Source of the DNA: Pyrocephalus nanus
Lineage: Eukaryota > Chordata > Aves > Passeriformes > Tyrannidae
Direction: 5' to 3'
Length of the DNA: 64,000 nt
Assembly (NCBI GenBank): GCA_038380795.1
Contig: CM076261.1
Span: 9,492,556-9,556,555 of the forward strand
The translations under genes were made by a program, and so were the position numbers. Each line of letters opens with the position of its first letter. Positions within the stretch are counted from its first letter, which is position 1. The notes below the pieces were generated by a model. It worked only from the letters and a program-made list of their open reading frames with translations. It was not told the DNA's origin and made no database searches. Of the stretch, positions 24,901-37,000 are shown piece by piece.

Positions 24901-27900
24901 CTTTTCACATATGTCATCTCTGTAGCTGTCTCTAAGAGTGCTCATCAGTATTGTCTTCCTTCCTAAACAGAAGGTCATCCTGGTTATTTAGTGGCCTGTT
25001 TCAGTGTGGGCTAACTGTGCTGCCTCAGATAGGAACTGGAAAGTAACAGATAAATAAAGAGTAGGAACACTCTCCGGTGTCATTACCTGTGGCTTCAGGA
25101 TACGCTGAAGAAGCTCTACTATAGAAAAGAAATATTCAGGAGGTGCTATGTCACTTGAACTTCTGTGTCATTTTGGAATAGCTTCAAAATCCTGGTCAAG
25201 ACTTGAACAAAACTACATAAGATACAGACTTGCTTTTCTTTCTCTGTGCTAATGCTTTTAATTCTAGTTTAGAACTGACCAAGAGCTAACCCTAAGACTG
25301 GAATAAGCAAAGCTGCTTCTGAAGAGCTGCATTGTTAGCGATTTTCTTGCTGTAGTTTCCTGGGTCATGGTACAAACTGTCTCTCTTTCTTTTACATTAG
25401 ACAAGAAATGGGGTAGCTAACATCACATTTGATCTGTACAAGCTGAACCCTAAGGATTTTATTGGCTGCTTAAACATCAAGGCGACCTTCTATGAGATCT
25501 ACTCTGTCTCATGGGATATCAAATTCATGGGAGCAAAAAGCATATTGCGGTAAGTATGTTGCCACTGCTGATCAGGTGTATACGTTAACACAAAATCTGT
25601 GTTTGCTATTGGTTGTGTGAAGCAGGTGGGTTTATAAAGTTAGTATTATTAAAGTTAGTTTTATTATTTCTTACGTACTGGCCAATATGCTGAATCTTCC
25701 TTTGTAAGGTGCATAGCTGACTTGCAAAAACTTCCTACAGCTTTTTATGGTGGAATCTTAAATTTTTCCCAAGGCAAAAAATCTTATCAGCTTGTATTTA
25801 CCGCAAGGGTGTAAGTATAGTCTCTTTGTTCTGCTGAGAGAATTTTCCCAAACTCCTTTGACTTGTTTGAAGAATGCAGAAGCTTGAGGAAGAAGCTCTT
25901 TGAAGGGAGGACTTCTAGGAAGAAGCTCTTTGAAGGGAGGACTTCTAGGGAATGAAATTAAAGGAATTTGAGATCTAGTTTTAAAGCTTGCTTGGACTTT
26001 GCAGTTTCTGTCTGCCAAATTCACCAGCTGAGCTACATAGAGGCAAAGGAAAAGGGAAGAGATATTACACTTTATCTTATTGTGAATTTGTCATCTGTAG
26101 TAAGACACTGATCTCACTATTCTTAAATCAAGTTGTCTGGAGGCAGACTAATGGAGATTATCAGGGACCACTCTCTTCTGCAGGACTAATCTGTGGTGCA
26201 TTATGAATTTGATAGAACTGGCTGTTGGGAAATGCTGTCTTATTCAGGGGCAAAATAATACCTGTCCAGGCCACTGTTTTCAATAATGAGTTAAAAGTTG
26301 ATGCCTTGTCAAAACTGTGTCCTGCCCTGGTTCAAGAAGACTCCTAAATTCAGATACCGTCTTCACAGAGGTGCCATACTTTGACAGTTGTTTAAGCTGC
26401 AGCCCTAAATTTCTCTACCTGACTTTTCAAATTCTGGTTGATACACAACGATGCAGCATTGCTGCATTTTATTACTCGAGGACCAGATCTGACAGACAGA
26501 AATATATGTCACACACAAAGTTTTCACTTCCCCTGAGTGATAGGTAGTCTTTAAAGTCTTTAAGTATTCCCTCCTCTCCTGATGTAGGTATGCTAATTAG
26601 CATTGTAATGCTAATCTTGTTCCGAGTCTTTCACTCTGGCTGACCTCTCCCACTCTACTTGGGGGGTCCCTTGCTTAATCTTTCAGGCTGCAGCTGGTGT
26701 GACTGTAGACAAGACTATGTCTCTGGTCAGGCTGCAGTGAGGATCCAGCTTCATGCTACACCCACCTGTAACACTGGCTTTGTTAGGGTTTCTTCAAATA
26801 AAAGGTTTGCCCTTGGACAGCTGCACTCATCCAGCTCCTATGTTTGTCGAGTTTCCTAAGCCAAAACAAACACTAATCTCTGGCTGCCTGCTATGGAGCT
26901 GAGTATCAGCACTGGAACTTGCGCTGCTAAGGAGAGTTTGAAGTGACAATTCTGCCTCCCTGCCAAGACAGGGCAGCTGCTGAGAAAGGAGCGGTGCTGG
27001 CAACAGCTGAAGTAGCTGTGGAGTTCTTCTGGAAGCACTGCTATGTTACAGAGTTGAACTGTAAGGGAAGTGCCAGTGGCAAGGTGGGAAAATAGTCTGC
27101 TAGCAAAGAACAGGGGTGACAGAAGGTTATCTTAACCTAGGTGCCCTTGAACACAAGAGTGGGACAGCCTGTCTCAACTTGCTGTTTAAATAGGAGACAG
27201 ATGATGTTAGGTCCCTCTGCTCATGAGTTCCAGATTGCTAATTCTGATGCCCTCTCCCTGAGTCTACTTGCAGAGTGTGAAGGGAAAGGACTTAAAAAAA
27301 TCTACAGTTGTTCATGGGTGGGAGGGACTGGAAGCTTGCCGGATCTGATTAGTACATTTCCCTGTAGTGTCCAACTGAAGGATCAAATGTCCAGTTCAAC
27401 AAATAACTTGCTCCATGGCTTAAGTGGCAACTGCTCTTGTGTGCAAGTGACACACTGCAGCTGCTCAAAAGTTCAGTACCAGGTGCAGCTTTCTTTACAA
27501 CTGTAAAGCTCCTTGGCCTGCACTGTGCGATGGAGGAAGAACACGATGAAATGGCACATTTCAGGGAAGCACAAATAAGTGTACAGTGTTCTTGAAAGGC
27601 TTCCCAGGCTACAAGAACAGGGCATTCTACTCTTCTGAAGCACTGGATTTTGACTGCAAGCCTTCTTTTATCACAGAAGGGAAAAATGAATTTGTAAGAA
27701 GAAGACTTTGCCTTTTCTGCTGAAGATCAAAGGACAAGTGAATAGCAGCAGAGGGTTCATACTTGCATGCTTTCTCAGACAGGAATTCTGAAAATCTGCC
27801 CCCCTTTTTTTTTGCAGAAGAAGAAGGCTAGTCTGGTTTCTGCATCTTCAGAAACTGATCCCATTACAGGTTTGGAATGGCCCCAGTTCTTATGTATCTC

Positions 27901-28826
27901 CTCCCCAGTGCCTCAGCCTCCAATATAGCTCTTAGTGCTGATACCCCCATTGTTTCTTGGAGAATAGAAGGAAGATGCATCTATAACTAAGATGAATAAA
28001 CAACCATTCAAATATGAGTATTTCTATTCCCCTGTGATCCTGTGGTGATCCACAGTTTATCTTGCAGGCCTCCAATGCTTACCTGATATTAGCTTATGGA
28101 CCTGCATGGATTCTTACACAGTATAATATATATGAATGATGATACTTATCTAATCTTTTAAAAATAGAATAGCTGTGAACAGAGAATTCTTAAGGCTTGT
28201 AGCTTGGACAGCCTGACTTCATCTGTCTTCACCAGTCTTGCCATTGGGCATCCATTGTTATGTGATTGTTCAGCTGCAGATCTAATCAGGTTTGATCTGT
28301 GGATTGGAGATAAATGCAGGATTGCATGAATGACCTAAAGGTGGTGAGACATGAGGTGGATTTATGTTGCAGGAATGCTGTGGAGCTCCCAGGAAAAGTT
28401 GTCTTCTGTGGTGCTCTGGTAGTTTGAGTGGTGGCTTTGCAGAAGGCCTGTAAATGTCTAGCAGGATGATAGCCTGCTTTGTTGAATGTGTTTTCTAGCT
28501 GGCAGAATGAACCAGTTTTATGTCAATCAAGTATTTTTTCTAAAGATGATATAAAAATGACCAGCTGCTCAGAAATGACAAGGAATGAGAGTTTTTAAAA
28601 ATATCAACTTGACTCAAAAACATGGTGTGGGTGGAAAGGGGTAATGTCATCGTGCTGGTGATTTTTTTCTTAAATAAATGGCTTTTCTTCTAGGAAAGTG
28701 CTTCAGCTAATATCCCATGCAGCACAAATAGCTGGACAGTTTCTTCTCTACACTGGAACATTTTTGTTGCAGTTGATGGGTGAATATGATGAAGATGACA
28801 TGTGTACAAGACCAAGGCGGGAGTAG
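18730..28826 (+). CDS. CIDEA: Cell death activator CIDE-A (five coding exons, gene span)
   Basis: CIDEA is a lipid-droplet protein that promotes droplet fusion and triglyceride storage, named from its relation to the apoptotic nuclease DFF. Coding exons are 18730-18767, 22722-22878, 23074-23220, 25401-25549 and 28694-28826. They join in frame to 624 bases (207 residues plus TAG), and every intron is GT-AG. A CIDE-N domain (about residues 39-113) starts RPFRVSN and contains SSLQELIRK and [21 protein letters not shown] domain (about 118-195) contains [18 protein letters not shown] and an amphipathic C-terminal stretch ([20 protein letters not shown]). The start codon has G at -3 and +4. Compared with the 219-residue human protein I recall, the linker between domains is about a dozen residues shorter and the acidic tail differs. 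Synteny with IMPA2 and TUBB6 supports CIDEA over CIDEB or CIDEC. Confidence 0.95.
19000..19215 (+). mobile_element. CR1 LINE 3' end fragment in CIDEA intron 1
   Basis: The translation [20 protein letters not shown], followed by [16 protein letters not shown], matches the end of CR1-type ORF2. It is followed by the typical CR1 3' UTR phrase GGTTGGACTCGATGATCT and a TTGATTCTGTGATCCTG tail. The element lies in sense orientation, 230 bases after exon 1, and is heavily 5'-truncated. Left edge approximate. Confidence 0.82.
19581..19637. repeat. Pyrimidine tract with 26-base T-run
   Basis: TTTTC/CTTT-type sequence leads into an uninterrupted T-run at 19612-19637. Confidence 0.88.
20361..20391. repeat. 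(CAAA)n microsatellite
   Basis: Several near-perfect CAAA/AAAC units in a row. Confidence 0.88.
21008..21026. repeat. Poly(A) tract, 19 bases
   Basis: Uninterrupted A-run in CIDEA intron 1. Confidence 0.9.
22722..22878 (+). CDS. CIDEA: CIDEA coding exon 2
   Basis: Acceptor TTTTAG, donor GTAATA. Encodes the N-terminal linker and the start of the CIDE-N domain: [20 protein letters not shown], then RPFRVSN and SSLQELIRK. It ends on a codon boundary. Confidence 0.95.
23074..23220 (+). CDS. CIDEA: CIDEA coding exon 3
   Basis: Acceptor TTTTTCAG, donor GTAAGT. This phase-0 exon of 49 codons encodes the second half of CIDE-N ([20 protein letters not shown], then [20 protein letters not shown] and KGQKWTA). 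The acidic [13 protein letters not shown] patch is the conserved interaction surface of the domain family. Confidence 0.96.
23221..25400 (+). other. CIDEA: CIDEA intron 3
   Basis: GT-AG intron of 2180 bases. No repeat element or exon was recognised in it; reading frames are short. Confidence 0.8.
25401..25549 (+). CDS. CIDEA: CIDEA coding exon 4
   Basis: Acceptor TTACATTAG, donor GTAAGT. Begins [20 protein letters not shown] and continues [20 protein letters not shown], the first part of the CIDE-C domain. In the mammalian protein I recall extra residues (a segment containing SQHVPTCSPPKRSG) at this junction; nothing like them precedes this acceptor. Confidence 0.95.
25550..28693 (+). other. 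CIDEA: CIDEA intron 4
   Basis: GT-AG intron of 3144 bases. Apart from the 30-base duplication no repeat family or extra exon was recognised. The frame at 27141-27506 (121 codons) has no known domain. Confidence 0.8.
25888..25949. repeat. 30-base tandem duplication, two copies
   Basis: The unit starting GGAAGAAGCTCTTTGAAGGG occurs twice head to tail, exactly 30 bases apart, with no mismatch visible over the shared length. It lies in CIDEA intron 4. Confidence 0.95.
28694..28826 (+). CDS. CIDEA: CIDEA coding exon 5 and stop
   Basis: Acceptor TTCTTCTAG. Encodes [20 protein letters not shown], then [20 protein letters not shown] and RRE, with TAG at 28824-28826. The hydrophobic and amphipathic part corresponds to the segment that embeds in lipid-droplet membranes in the human protein; the acidic tail after it is not like the human tail I recall. 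Confidence 0.93.
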
Positions 28827-29248
28827 TGGACACAGCTGCACCTCTGACATCGGATCCTTTTGCTTAAAGGCATTCTTTTGCCCAGTTTTGATTGTCATAA
28901 TGTTATAGTAGGGGGATGTCCACTAATGTGAACTAATATTTTTCCCATTTGGGATGCATTATGTAGGGCTCAGTCATAAAATAAGTGTTTGATGTTCACA
29001 GGCTCTTAATGGCTCAAAAGGATGAGTGCCTAATGTCCGAGAGCTTGGCAGAAGGAGAGAGGGCAGGTTTTTGCCCCAGCAACTCAAAACAGAGAATAAG
29101 TATACTTGGAAACTTGAATGCTTCGTAACCAGTGGAGTATTTTTTGCACCAATTAAAACATAGTTTGGTTGTTTGGGTTTTTTTTTTTTCATGGCTGTCT
29201 ACTTGCATTCTGGCCGTAAGGTGGGGGCAAGGGGACTCTGGTTTTTTA

Positions 29249-29268
29249 TTTGTTTGTTTGTTTGTTTG
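29249..29268. repeat. (TTTG)n microsatellite
   Basis: Four to five TTTG units in a row. Confidence 0.85.
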
Positions 29269-30639
29269 AATCCTTAACAGTGCTGGTATTAGTGTCAAAC
29301 TGGCATTGAGGTACAACAAGGTGAAGTGTACTTATTTACTCCTGCTAACAAAGGAAATACATAACACAACTTCAGTCCTAGTTCAGTGACTGACTACTCT
29401 CATGAAATCTAATTGGAGATTGGGCAACTACTAAGCAGAAGCTTAAAATTTAGCCTTACTTCCATTAAAACAAGTAAAAATAAAAAACATTTCATTATAG
29501 CTCTTTATATTTTTCTTCAAATCTTCAGGAACTTCAGATTATTATGCCTCATACCAGTTGAAGAACCTGATGTATTTCTATAATGAATGTCATGTCCACT
29601 TTTTACTGAGTCTTGAATAATCTGCCATGGTGTCATGAATATGGCTCATAAGTCACCTGCTGAAGTTTCCTGCAGGGGTTAAACCCTCACTTCTGTAGTT
29701 TTCACTGTTCAGTTGCAAGATGACACTACTTCTCAAGTTGTGCTTGAGGTACATGTAAGAGATGCTGCATATTTTGATGCCCTGTGTTCAAAGGAGAGCA
29801 GCAGGACACTCTCTAGTCTTGCATAATATAAATGTATGCCACTGAGACAGGAATCCACTAACTACGTACATCAACTGCATTGATCAGTTGGAAGAAAGCC
29901 TAACCTGTTAAAGAGAAGCAGGAAGATTGAAAAGATGAAGCACCATGGTTGGTGGGATCCATTCTGACCTGTCAGCTGGTTCTGTTCACTTCACTAACAT
30001 GGGAATATTGCTCACCTTCATATGCTTATTTTTGCCTTCCTATTATGGATGGGGCTGCATCTTTCAAATCACTGTTGTGATGAAAAGCAGCCTAAATCCA
30101 AGTGTTGAAGGGACTGATGGACACAACTTTGGTAGGCCTCTGCCTGTCTCTTCAGTAATGGTAGTACAAACAAGTAGATAGCTAAGAAAAACCTTGGGGT
30201 TTTCTTCCCTGATTTCTGTTTCCCATCTACTTCTGAGTGTTTGCTGGAGGAGGAGAGAGGGCATACTACTCAGATAAGGGGAGGACTTCTTCTTTCCTAG
30301 TTTTTCACAGGGAATAATTCCTGTAGCTTACTGCACTGTCATGTGTCCTTCAGAAGAAAACAATAAACTATTCTGGAAGTAATGAGAAAGAGATTTTATT
30401 AAAATGAAAGCTTTGTACTTTATTGTTCTTAACACCCCCCCGCACAGATGATTGTTGCCATGTTAACTGTTGTCTCTCCCTGTAAAGGTATTGCATTTAA
30501 CTGACTTTGCAAGGACTTTGTAATTAACTTTTTTCAGCTTTTAAGGACCACTTATTCTATTAAACACATCTCTTGAAAGCAAATTCTGTGAAATGCTTCT
30601 AAGAATATTTATCTTGCTAATGGTGGGAGCACCAACATT

Positions 30640-30650
30640 AAAAAAAAAAA

Positions 30651-30681
<31 letters not shown>
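30640..30681. repeat. A-run passing into (AAAAC)n
   Basis: A 15-base A-run followed by several AAAAC/AAAC units. Confidence 0.88.
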
Positions 30682-30682
<1 letters not shown>

Positions 30683-31180
30683 CAACTTGTATAGTTCATT
30701 ACTGCTTTTTTTAAGTTGCTTCTTCAACATCTCTAATATAAAAGCTTTTGCATGTCTGAACTGTGCAGATCTCAAATTCCAGCCAGGGGCAATTGTTACA
30801 GAACTAACACTCCATAGTTTCCAATGGCACAACCTGGGAACTTAACAGTGATCTGAAATGCTATCTTGTTATGAATTTGCAATGTTTTTAAGCAGCTGCT
30901 GCTTTGACAGCTTAAACTGTCACAGCTTGAGCTGCTGAAGGTCATGTGAGAAGCAGTCTCCATCTCAGAGCATTTCTCTCCCATTCAAAACGCAAACTGC
31001 TGAACAAAATAACTCAGCTTTGATATTTTCTCAAAATGGGAGAAGCATCTTGGAAGTCATGTTTAAAATTGTTTCATTGCTTCTGAATCTGGGTCTTTCA
31101 CAGGCTTAGTATTTGGGGGATGATATTTGCTACTGTACCAACTTCCTTCCTGAAATAAAGTTTTGGCTTTGGGTCAAACT

Positions 31181-33128
31181 AGGCAAGTTTGTCGTTCTCT
31201 GAGTTGGAACCAGTGTGATTATTTATTTTCTTTTACAGACTGCTTAGAAAGCATAACTTTTATTTCAGCTGTATAAGGTACACAGCAAAGAAAACCTTCA
31301 CCTCCATCTACCTTTCTGGAAATTATATACAAGTGTTGTAAAATATCTAGCAACAGTTAGAAAAACTAAAAGCACTGGCCCTTAAAGGCAGGTATGTAGA
31401 GCTAAAGCTAGATTTTCTACCTGACATATTTAGCTTTAGTTTTCCTTTCTATAAACTCAGTGAACCTTCACTTGTGACTGTTGCAGACCAGGCTGGAGCA
31501 GTGACATGTAGAAGGTGTGAAACACGTTTACTGCCTCCTTGCTTGCACTGACCCTTTTTGCCTGTTGCTTTGCATCACTTACTAACAATGCACCAAGTCA
31601 TACTCTCTAGTTACCAAAAAAGGAATTTTCACTGAAGTACATGATCTTGTTGACTCAGGCACTGTTCATGTTCTGCAGGCAAAACAAAGTTGCTCTCTCC
31701 AGAATGGAGGATCTAGTAGCTTTTCTGTGTACATAATTTATCATTACTTCATTTCCTTTCTTTTGTAAACCCGTGAAGTTTTTGCTTTTTTTGTACTTTT
31801 TGATTCTTTCAGGAGAAACAGGATTACAAGCTCTTCTGTCCAGGGAGAGAGGAAAAAACAGGATCTAAATTCCTTAGATTGTTTGGAATATGCTCTAGGA
31901 AACATCCTGCACTCCTTCCCTATCATTCATTTCCAGAGAAGAGAAGGGTAAAGAAAGGAAAATAGGACTTTGAGCTGGAAGTTTTTTCAGTGAAGTGAGT
32001 AGAGAGGTAGGTGTTCATAATTTTGGAAATGTAATTCTGAATATTAACTGTGAAGATAACCACATTTGCTTATTTGTAACTGACTAGAAATACAATTTCT
32101 AAATCATTTCAGTATGTGTCTTCCTGAGATAGCACTTGAGCTAAGGGCACAAGCTTCTTTAGTAAAAGTAAAAGTAGGGTTTAAAGCCAAAGTACAAAGT
32201 ATATTTTTTACTTGATTCCTCAAGTTTTACTAGAGGTCTCAATGTGATTAACATGCCACTTCAATTATATATCCTTGTGAGGCTTAGAGTTTATCACTGC
32301 TTTCTCTACCTTACATCATCATATATGCAGTTAAGATATTTTAAACATGAGGAATGTTGTTTTGCTAAAGGAAAATATAGTATTTTACCACTTCACAATT
32401 TTCAAGCCTAGTAGTTTAACTTCCTTTGAAAATTGAGATGGGTGAAAATTGTGTCAGTGATGGCAATGTTTTCTGCTGTGCCGTGCCAATTTTAAGGAAC
32501 GCTGTCCGTGAATAAACAAAATCACATGGTGGCATTGGATGCTGTCTCTATTCATTTCCAGAATAACTTATTCTTGAAATAATCATGAATGTTAGTGAAT
32601 CTATGGTCTGGCACAGACAGTTTCCAAAAGCTGGATTGTGGCAGTGAAGTAACTGGATACTATTATGTGGCTCTGAACTCTTTACTTTCTACTGCTGACT
32701 CACTTTCTGGCCTCAGAGAAACTGTGCATACTGTGTTTCCTTTCATACAAAAAGAATGCTTTCTTCCATCTTTTACAGAAGTTGCAAAAGACTAAAAAGT
32801 ACTGAGAACAGGAGATAGAAGGGTTCAGTGATCTCTGGTGTTCACTAAACAGTGTTAGGATTAAGGACCTCTTTTAATAATGCCTCACAAAAACTCCCTG
32901 AAGTCATTTACCTACAGATAGACTAGTAAACATTTGACCGCAGGGAAAAAGTAATTTAGTTTAGTGAAATATCAGATGAAGCTTGAGGATGAACAGCGTG
33001 CAAGTGTGATTTATCTAGTGCTGTTCTATCTAAATAAGGGGCAGTTTTGCAGTTTGGCTAATGGGCAGTTCCCCTCTTGTGGGAGAAACAGGTCTGATTT
33101 CTTCCTCGGGAAAAGCACAAAATAGAAC
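31181..33128. other. Intergenic, no feature seen
   Basis: AT-rich DNA between the CIDEA 3' region and the second LTR. No coding exon or repeat element recognised. Confidence 0.55.
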
Positions 33129-34057
33129 TGTATTTGGTTTAGTGGCAAGGCTTTGGCAGTGAGAAGTGGAGGGACCCTGTGGGGGTGGCCTCTGTGTTTT
33201 ACAGAGCTGCTTCCAAAATGAACCAACCACTGCCCAAAGCTGAGCACTTCAAACCAGTTCGTGGTGTCTCTGTGAAAACATATTTATGAAAAAGGATGAA
33301 AAATTCTGTGCAGCAGCTGTGAGAAAGAAGTGAAAAAAATACGAGAGATAACCTGCAGACATCAGGGTCAGGAAAGAAGGGGGAGGAGGTGCTACAAGTG
33401 CCAGACAGAGCTTCCCCTGGAGTCTGTGGAGGAACACGCTGGAGAAGATATCCACCCAGCCCATTGAGGACCCCTCCCACAGCAAGTGGACGTGCCATGA
33501 GGGAAGCTGCGGCCTGTGGAGATCCCATACATGACCAATTTTTCTGGCAGGAGCTGTGGCCAGTGAGGAATCCACACTGGAGCAGCCTATTCCTGAAGGA
33601 CTGCACCCTGTGAAAGGGACCCACACCAGAGCAATTTGTGAAAGACTGTGGAAAGGGCCCATACTGGAGCAGAGGAAAAGCATGAGAATGAAGGAACAGC
33701 AGAAAAGAACTGTTGTGGACTGACCATGACCCCCATTCCCCTGCATTGCTTGGGAACAGGGAGAGGAGGTAGAAGAGCTGGGAATAAAGGAGTGAAGTTG
33801 AGCTTGGGAAGAGAGTGGGGGTTGGGGAAGGTGTTTTTAGTTTTGTCTTTTTTTCTCACCATCCTACTCTAGTTGAAAATAAATTAATTTTCCCAGAGTT
33901 GTGTCTGTTTTCCTGGTGTCAGTGATTGGTGAGTGATGTCCCCATCTTCATCTTGACCCACAAACGTATTCATCTTATTTTCTCCCCATGTCCTGTTCAG
34001 GGGATGAAGTGAGAGATCAGATGGTGGGTGCCTGGCAGACAAGTTTAACATACCACA
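33129..34057 (+). mobile_element. Solo LTR, second copy of the ERVL-like family
   Basis: It starts TGTATTTGGTTTAGTGGCAA and ends AAGTTTAACATACCACA. It is collinear with the LTR at 8422-9470: both share the CATCAGGGTCAG...GAAGAAGG block, the TTCCCCTGGAGTC-type block, the repeated ACTGGAGCAG units, the ATTCCCCTGCA block and a polyadenylation signal (here AATAAA at 33878-33883). It is about 120 bases shorter and clearly diverged from the first copy, so both are old. No internal retroviral genes flank it. Frames up to 165 codons on the minus strand here are chance frames in GC-rich LTR sequence. Confidence 0.8.
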
Positions 34058-37000
34058 AGCACAAGCACAAAACACCAGACGTAAGAATAAGCAAAAAAAC
34101 CCAAGCTGTCTGTGCTACCAGTGACCAGTAAAATTGGAAGCAAATCTTTTGGAGTGGAGTGTTTTCTGAATCGCTTTTCACAGCAATGTTTGCAGAGACA
34201 AAATCCAGTCATATGCAGGACAAGGTTAATATTTTCAGTTTATTAACCTCAAGCTCAAGCGTTGTTTTTCTAAGGTCACCCATCAGCCTAAATCATTCAT
34301 AGTAGGCCTAACTCCTAGTGTGTTCTTGGTGAGAAATATTTATTAAAAAATATCAATTGTCACTTGAAAAAGAACTTTGAAACACTGCTCTTAGTTGTTT
34401 CATAAAGCAACTAATGAAATGGAACACTAGAAATAAAATATGTCTTAATAGACTCCAGAATCGGGATAATGCATTCTATGCAGTTCCAACATAAAATGTT
34501 TATTGATCACTAGTTTTGTAAAAAGTCTGCTTCGATAATTAGAATACATTATGTATAGATTAGGTTTGGTGTTTTTTTAGGGAATGTACCTACTGTCACA
34601 GATCGGTCTTAATTCTGTCATGTGTTAAAAAAACAAACAAACAAAAAACCTTAGATCATAGAACAGCAATTCTATTTAAGAAAAGAGTAGTTTAATGATG
34701 TGGATAATCAGTCTATTATAGACCCAGAGAAATCTCAGACATCTAAGAAGTCCTTTAAAGTCTTAGAGGTTGGTATAATTATTTCTGACATATTTTTTAA
34801 TTACATTATGAAGTCCATAATCTTTTACGTTAAAAGCACTTCTAATTACAAAGTGTCTTCCCTTGCATCGGTATGTGGCTTGGTTTGCTGCTGCTCTTTA
34901 TTAAATAGTGTTTTCAAATGCTCTTCTGCCGTCTCAAAAATCAGGAGAGAATGTACAAAACAACAGTAAATAATCTTATTTAAGGACTGCCGATTTATTA
35001 TTGAGCTAGTCAGTATGATGTCTATGGTAATCTCTACTTTCTTCCCGAGAAGCTAAATTACAAATGCCATAATTTCAGATTCCTGTACAAAATGTGCCCT
35101 CCCAGCCACAGCTTTCCTGCTTTCTTGCCCACTTAGGGAAGTTCCCCAGCAAGGCTACCTCAAACAGTTGGAGAATATTGGTCTAATTTGCGTGCAACTC
35201 CCCAGGTGAGCAAGCTTTCCAGATAGAAGTCCCTATCTTCCAGAGTAACTGATGTGTGTTCAGAGACAATTGATTATTCAACAATAAATCCATTTTATCT
35301 GAAATCAGAAAGTACTAAATAGGTGCTGCAAGTAGCTAGCTATTCCAGTCTCCCAGAAAAGCCATTTGATCTCTGGATGGGATGATCAAGCTGGTTTTCC
35401 TCCTTACCATAAACATTTTCTGCAAACTGCATTAGAATCAGTATTTCATCTACATAAGAAAAGTACAGTTTCTAATATTTTCACCTCTGTGACCACTGAA
35501 TTCAGTAAAGAATCCTCTCCATTCCTTCTGGTCTTATCTGGCCCTGACACGGTACCACGTTCAGTTTTCCCAAGAGCTAGGATCAGTGAAAACAAGGCAG
35601 GTTTTGTCACTAGCAGCATCAGCATTGGCTAAAGGCAGTAGCAATCTAACAGATAAAAATTACTCTTGTTTCTCTGATTTCTCCAAAGGGTTGCTGAGTT
35701 GGTTTTGGAGATTTTTTTCATTGGTTTTGACATTTATTTTGTGTTTTGGTTTTCTTTCTCCAAAAAAATTCCAACTGCTACATTCTATTTTTATCTGTGT
35801 CTGATGCCATTACCTAGATGTCATCAGCTTCAAGTACTCAGTTCCTTCAACTATTTTTCTATTTCTTGCTCTGGTGACCCCTTTACACATGCAACCTGTT
35901 ATATTGTTTCTCTTGTGGCCTTCCATCACCTATTCAAGATTCCCTTTGGGCACATTCAAACTGAAAATATTTCATGACTGAGAAGAGAAAGGGTGGGGGT
36001 TGGCAGGTGTTTAAGTAAATATAAGTTTTCAGAAAAAAACATTTCTGTTTCGCTCTAGTTCATATTGTCTTTTTACATAGAAAGGATCAGCCCCTTTTTT
36101 TTATGCAGCACTTTTAGCATGACTGTCTTCCATACTTACCAAGCTGCTGTCCTGAGATAAAAAGCTTCTGATTAGAGCTGTGCCCTCTTCCTGACAGATC
36201 ATACAGGCTATATAAAGTCCCTATTCAGTACAGACTCAGGACACCACAGTGAAATAATTTTGCATAACAGAAATGTATCTCTCTGCAAATCTTAAATGCA
36301 CAGGCATCAGCTGTCTCCCTACCCTTCCCACAAAGCAGTGGCATTCAGTTGTGCAGCCAATGTATATTGTAACCCCCTATACTCCTGCATTCTGGTGCTC
36401 TGTTCAACAAAAGGGACCATGAAGCGCATTATTCACCAGGCAGTGGGTTGAGTCCTGGTCGTGGGCCAAACTGACCTCTTACATTCTTAGCATTCACAAG
36501 CCTTTAAGTCATTAATATGGTAATGCTACTGACAGGCTGCAGTCCACGGCAAGGGGTGTACACCCTCTGTCTCACTGCTGCAGAGTGATTTTCTAAGAAA
36601 AATAATGTTAGGCTCTCTGTCTGTGAATGTTGACTTCCCCTCCTAATTCTCGACCGGTAGCTCTTGGAGCACCCTGCTCAGAGAGGGATGGCTCAGCTGC
36701 CTTTGTGCATTTAGTACCAACACATTCCTGTAGTGGCTGTTCCCACCCACCCCTGACAGTGCTGGGGACTGTGCTGTTAAAAATAAGCCAGGCTTTGGCC
36801 AGCAGGAGCTTGTGCTGCTTGTCCTGGGGCGTGTGGACTTGTGAGGAATGGTGCTCTTCTCCTTACAAATGTAATCTGAGAGAATCATTTGTGAAGCAGG
36901 CAAGAAGCGGTATGCTGATGTGGGATGGACATGTGTGACAGATGAGCAGGATCTATGCTGGTGAGGGAAGGGTGGCAGCCAGGAGCCACTCACCACCTGA

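Larger units (their letters stand above)
28827..31180 (+). other. CIDEA: CIDEA 3' UTR and flank (end unresolved)
   Basis: Non-coding sequence after the stop with several AATAAA hexamers (29479-29484, 30362-30367, 31154-31159; another at 32511-32516). Which is used cannot be decided from sequence. A (TTTG)n repeat (29249-29268) and an A/AAAAC tract (30640-30681) lie inside. Confidence 0.4.

Noticed and set aside
33199..33746. 141- and 165-codon minus-strand frames
   Set aside because: Both lie in the solo LTR and on the strand opposite to its orientation; composition artefact.
36627..36996. Overlapping frames of 103 and 117 codons on opposite strands
   Set aside because: No known domain and no exon structure; mutual overlap suggests chance.
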